9,180 nt of DNA. Origin: JBOFCO01 sp051646105. GTDB lineage: Bacteria > Pseudomonadota > Alphaproteobacteria > Rhodobacterales > Rhodobacteraceae. Shown piece by piece: positions 7,324 to 9,180 of the stretch (the first letter of the stretch is position 1; each line of letters starts with the position of its first letter). The stretch covers positions 1 to 9,180 of the forward strand of contig JBOFCO010000107.1 in NCBI GenBank assembly GCA_051646105.1, given 5' to 3'. Both the position numbers and the translations under genes were made by a program. The notes below the pieces were generated by a model. It was not told the DNA's origin and did no database searches. It saw only the letters and a list, made by a program, of their open reading frames with translations.

Positions 7324-7535
7324 GGACAATCCGTTCGGCCGACCGGCGCGGCTGCGTGGGAATGCACGGTAGATGGCATGCAAGCGGGGTGCAGGCAATC
7401 CCGAAATGCACCCTGCCTGCGCTGATCCGGCCCAAGCCGCCCGGATGACGCCCGATTGACGACCTTCAAGCCGCCGCGACTATCCCCAAGCGCGTGGGCA
7501 ACCCGCCGCCATGCCAGGACAGGTCACGCCATGCG
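7324..7535. other. Non-coding stretch between the uxuA remnant and the regulator gene
   Basis: These 212 nt carry no convincing gene. I expect the promoter of the regulator gene here, but no good -35/-10 pair stands out. The only structure is a pair of competing inverted repeats at 7387-7420, listed separately. There is no poly-U terminator after the uxuA stop. Confidence 0.5.
7387..7420. repeat. Two overlapping, mutually exclusive inverted repeats
   Basis: GGGTGCA (7387-7393) is complementary to TGCACCC (7407-7413), and GCAGGCA (7391-7397) is complementary to TGCCTGC (7414-7420). The arms overlap, so only one full stem can form at a time. The repeats lie 64 nt upstream of the regulator start at their nearest point. 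A regulator binding site, the end of the uxuA transcript or chance are all possible. Confidence 0.45.
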
Positions 7536-8030
7536 TCATGGGGAAAGCATTTTGTGCATCGCGGCGGCCCCGTGCATGACACCGCGCAGTTCTGCCATGC
7601 CTTTCAGACGGCCAATCAGGGAATAGCCGGGATTGATCCGCGCCTTGCCAATATCATCGGCCAGCAGATGCCCATGATCGGGCCGCATCGGCAGATGCCA
7701 GTCGGCGCGACCTTCGGCCTTGCGGCGCTCTTGCTCTTGCATCAGCGCGATGACAACGGCGGGCATGTCCGTCGATCCGCCCAGATGATCCGCCTCATGG
7801 AACGACCCATCCGGTTCACGGGTGACGTTGCGCAGATGCACAAAGTGGATACGCGGGGCGAATTCACGGACCATGGCCACCAGATCATTATCCGCCCGCA
7901 CCCCGAACGACCCGGTGCAAAAGGTCAACCCATTGGCCTGGCAATCGGGAGACGCGAAAATCGCGCGGATATCGGCGGCGGTCGAAACCACGCGCGGCAA
8001 GCCGTAAAGACTGAAGGGCGGATCGTCGGG
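7536..8030 (-). pseudogene. uxuA: Mannonate dehydratase UxuA, C-terminal remnant broken by an insertion sequence
   Basis: Intact UxuA converts D-mannonate to 2-keto-3-deoxy-D-gluconate in hexuronate breakdown, as a metal-dependent TIM-barrel enzyme of about 390 residues. Only about 164 residues remain. They start at PDDPPFSLYGLPR and continue through LTFCTGSFGVRADNDL, RIHFVHLRN, FHEADHL, PMRPDHGH and NPGYSLIGRLKGMAELRG, all UxuA hallmarks. The metal-binding Cys (residue 38 of the remnant), His (65) and Asp (118) are kept. The fourth ligand, the His that normally stands directly before PDDPP, is replaced by a Pro encoded at the transposon edge, and the whole N-terminal half is absent. The reading frame that remains has no frameshift or internal stop, which suggests a fairly recent insertion. 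The missing half may lie beyond the far end of the transposon, outside the window. The remnant itself should be inactive. Confidence 0.9.
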
Positions 8031-9180
8031 AGGGAGTGGACAAAACATGGGGGTCATGCCGCGCGTTTTCTGTTTGCGACGGTCAGCCGACCATCGAGAA
8101 CTGCGGCCCTTGTGACGGCTACTCGGTGAGCCCCTTTGGGCGACCACCGCATCCTTCTGCGCTTTCCCATGCGGGCATTTGCAATGTCATCGACTGATCC
8201 TTCGGCACGAGATGACGAGATGGGCAGCCCGTTACGGTAGCGTCGGCCATAGTCGACGAGGGATTCCATGTTGTTCGCGAGGTAGGTGTACAGTGTCTCG
8301 CAGCGGGCCTGCACACGAGCGGCAGCGGTGCGGACAGCCAGAGGCTCCTCAGCGAGGCGGGTGCAATCATGCATGAGCGTCTTCAGAAATGTTTCCGCGA
8401 CCCATGCTCTGCCATGCCAAAGCCACCAGCGGAGGCTTTTCGCGGGGCGCTGGAACAGCACCGGGATTCCAGTGAATCCCGGTATCTGGACCAGACCCTG
8501 AACGGCGGCCTCGACATGTCGAATGCGCATCGAGATGTGCCACCAGTCGAGGATATGCTTCACTTGCCCGTCGCCACCCATGGCATTCCGTATGAGGTTC
8601 GGGAGAGCAAGCTCTCCATCAGAGATTACCGTCAACAGACGGCCCGGCTTCCATCCAAAGTCTGACAGCTCTTCTCGCATCCGGCTGCCTGGCGATGCCG
8701 TCGCATTGGCGACCAGGCCAAATCGTCGGCACATATTGCGACTTTCAATCTTACCGACCACAAGATCCAGGTGTCGCTGCTGATACTCCGGTCGACAGCG
8801 GATATGCGCACCGTCCAGAAAAACCGTCAAACCACCTTTGGGCGGTGCTTCAACGGGATCGCCTGATGCCCTTCGATTTTTCTCGAGCGCAGTGGCTACT
8901 CTTCCCAACCGGTCACGCACCGTGGTGTGATGGGGCGGATGGCAGGGGAGGAAGCTTTTCATCAGCCGCGCGGCTTCGCGAAAGGAATGCCGGGACCCGA
9001 GTTCCGCATGGAGCCGCTGCAGCTCCGGGGTAGCCCGGTCAGGAAAGAAATAGGCCAGCGGAGAAATAGGTCCGCCGGGCATCGCCGCTGACGTGGCATC
9101 ACAAGAACAGCGGCGCAAGCGCGCGGCTTTGACCCGAACCCGCCCAAAGAGCGTGTCGAGATCGCGCGTGCGATAGTCAT
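8031..9180 (-). mobile_element. Insertion sequence of the ISKra4 type (partial; one end inside the window)
   Basis: The element has inserted into uxuA. Its inner boundary is set by where uxuA similarity ends, about 8028-8031, where the expected codon for His is replaced. Only about 23 nt separate that edge from the transposase stop codon, which is the compact layout usual for insertion sequences. The edge sequence begins GGGAGGGAGTGGAC when read inward. I cannot define the terminal inverted repeat or target duplication because the other end is past 9180. The transposase points towards uxuA and the sugar operon. Confidence 0.85.
8054..9180 (-). CDS. ISKra4-family transposase (partial, N-terminus off the right edge)
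   Basis: This DDE-type transposase moves the insertion sequence by cutting and joining DNA ends. The frame is open from the right edge (first full codon at 9178) to a TGA at 8054-8056, giving 374 residues. Family members are usually some 450-480 residues, so roughly 80-100 N-terminal residues are outside. Near the edge the reading YRTRDLDTLFGRVRVKAARL matches the conserved region before the catalytic core. Other family marks are DRATPELQRLHAELG, VFLDGAHIRCR with the first Asp (codon 8813-8815), VISDGE with the second Asp (8618-8620), DWWHISMRI, and SSRAEGSVDDIANARMGKRRRMRWSPKGAH with the likely catalytic Glu (8201-8203). No frameshift or stop interrupts it, so the visible part looks functional. 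A TTG at 9118 is not its start, because conserved family sequence continues upstream of it. Confidence 0.92.
   Translation of the reverse strand, partial: DYRTRDLDTLFGRVRVKAARLRRCSCDATSAAMPGGPISPLAYFFPDRATPELQRLHAELGSRHSFREAARLMKSFLPCHPPHHTTVRDRLGRVATALEKNRRASGDPVEAPPKGGLTVFLDGAHIRCRPEYQQRHLDLVVGKIESRNMCRRFGLVANATASPGSRMREELSDFGWKPGRLLTVISDGELALPNLIRNAMGGDGQVKHILDWWHISMRIRHVEAAVQGLVQIPGFTGIPVLFQRPAKSLRWWLWHGRAWVAETFLKTLMHDCTRLAEEPLAVRTAAARVQARCETLYTYLANNMESLVDYGRRYRNGLPISSSRAEGSVDDIANARMGKRRRMRWSPKGAHRVAVTRAAVLDGRLTVANRKRAA

Noticed and set aside
7324..7398. A longer LacI-type regulator starting at a TTG at 7398
   Set aside because: The added 25 residues are Arg/Pro-rich and unrelated to the family; the normal N-terminus begins at the ATG at 7323.
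6535..7425. A 296-codon open frame on the plus strand opposite the LacI-type regulator
   Set aside because: The regulator's helix-turn-helix and sensor domain are unmistakable on the minus strand; the opposing frame has no family resemblance.
907..8030. A complete hexuronate catabolic island with a beta-glucuronidase
   Set aside because: Only a broken uxuA is present, no uxaC, uxuB or kdg genes are seen, and the GH2 lacks the glucuronidase signature.
7494..8129. A plus-strand open frame opposite the uxuA remnant and the transposon edge
   Set aside because: It crosses the IS junction and is antisense to strongly conserved UxuA sequence, so it is an accident of composition.
8031..8147. Extension of the uxuA reading frame upstream to 8147
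   Set aside because: These codons lie inside the transposon and overlap the transposase in another frame; they have no UxuA similarity. Only the short stretch from the ATG at 8057 is kept as a possible translation start.
8962..9180. A separate 72-codon minus-strand gene starting with ATG at 9180
   Set aside because: It overlaps the transposase in another frame, while the transposase frame shows family-specific sequence through to the right edge.

Overview
This window looks like accessory carbohydrate-utilisation DNA from a GC-rich proteobacterium. The protein types, GC-rich codon choice and compact ABC sugar operon suggest an alphaproteobacterium, possibly of the Rhodobacter/Roseobacter group; that placement is inference, as no rRNA or marker gene is present. 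Every gene I can support lies on the minus strand, so transcription runs from high to low coordinates.

Layout from right to left (5' to 3' of the genes). (1) About 8031-9180 is the 3' part of an insertion sequence carrying an ISKra4-type transposase; its N-terminus and far end lie beyond the right edge. (2) 7536-8030 is the C-terminal ~164 codons of mannonate dehydratase (uxuA). Homology stops abruptly at the IS edge, one codon after the point where a metal-binding histidine should be, so the gene is a broken remnant. (3) 7324-7535 is non-coding and holds two competing inverted repeats. (4) 6292-7323 is a LacI/GalR-family regulator resembling EbgR. (5) 6200-6291 is the control region of the sugar operon, with a perfect 14-bp palindrome that is a likely operator, weak promoter candidates and a small 5'-leader hairpin. 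(6) 4928-6199 is a periplasmic sugar-binding protein. (7) 4818-4927 holds two strong stem-loops. (8) 3933-4817 and 3118-3936 are two CUT1-type permeases with an ATGA overlap. (9) 907-3105 is a cytoplasmic family 2 glycoside hydrolase, most like beta-galactosidases. (10) 1-896 is a MalK/UgpC-type ATPase that runs off the left edge.

How they work together: the binding protein captures a saccharide in the periplasm, the two permeases and the ATPase carry it into the cytoplasm, and the GH2 enzyme, which has no export signal, hydrolyses it there. The LacI-type protein probably represses the operon from the palindrome until an inducer sugar appears. The uxuA gene upstream suggests the locus once also handled hexuronates, but the transposon has destroyed that function here unless a second copy exists elsewhere.

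I found no CRISPR array, RNA gene, phage gene, toxin-antitoxin or defence locus. I see no evidence for a wholly new system. The most notable points are the IS scar in uxuA with an in-frame start codon supplied by the transposon, the palindromic operator overlapping the regulator's stop codon, and the double stem-loop that may set protein ratios in the operon.
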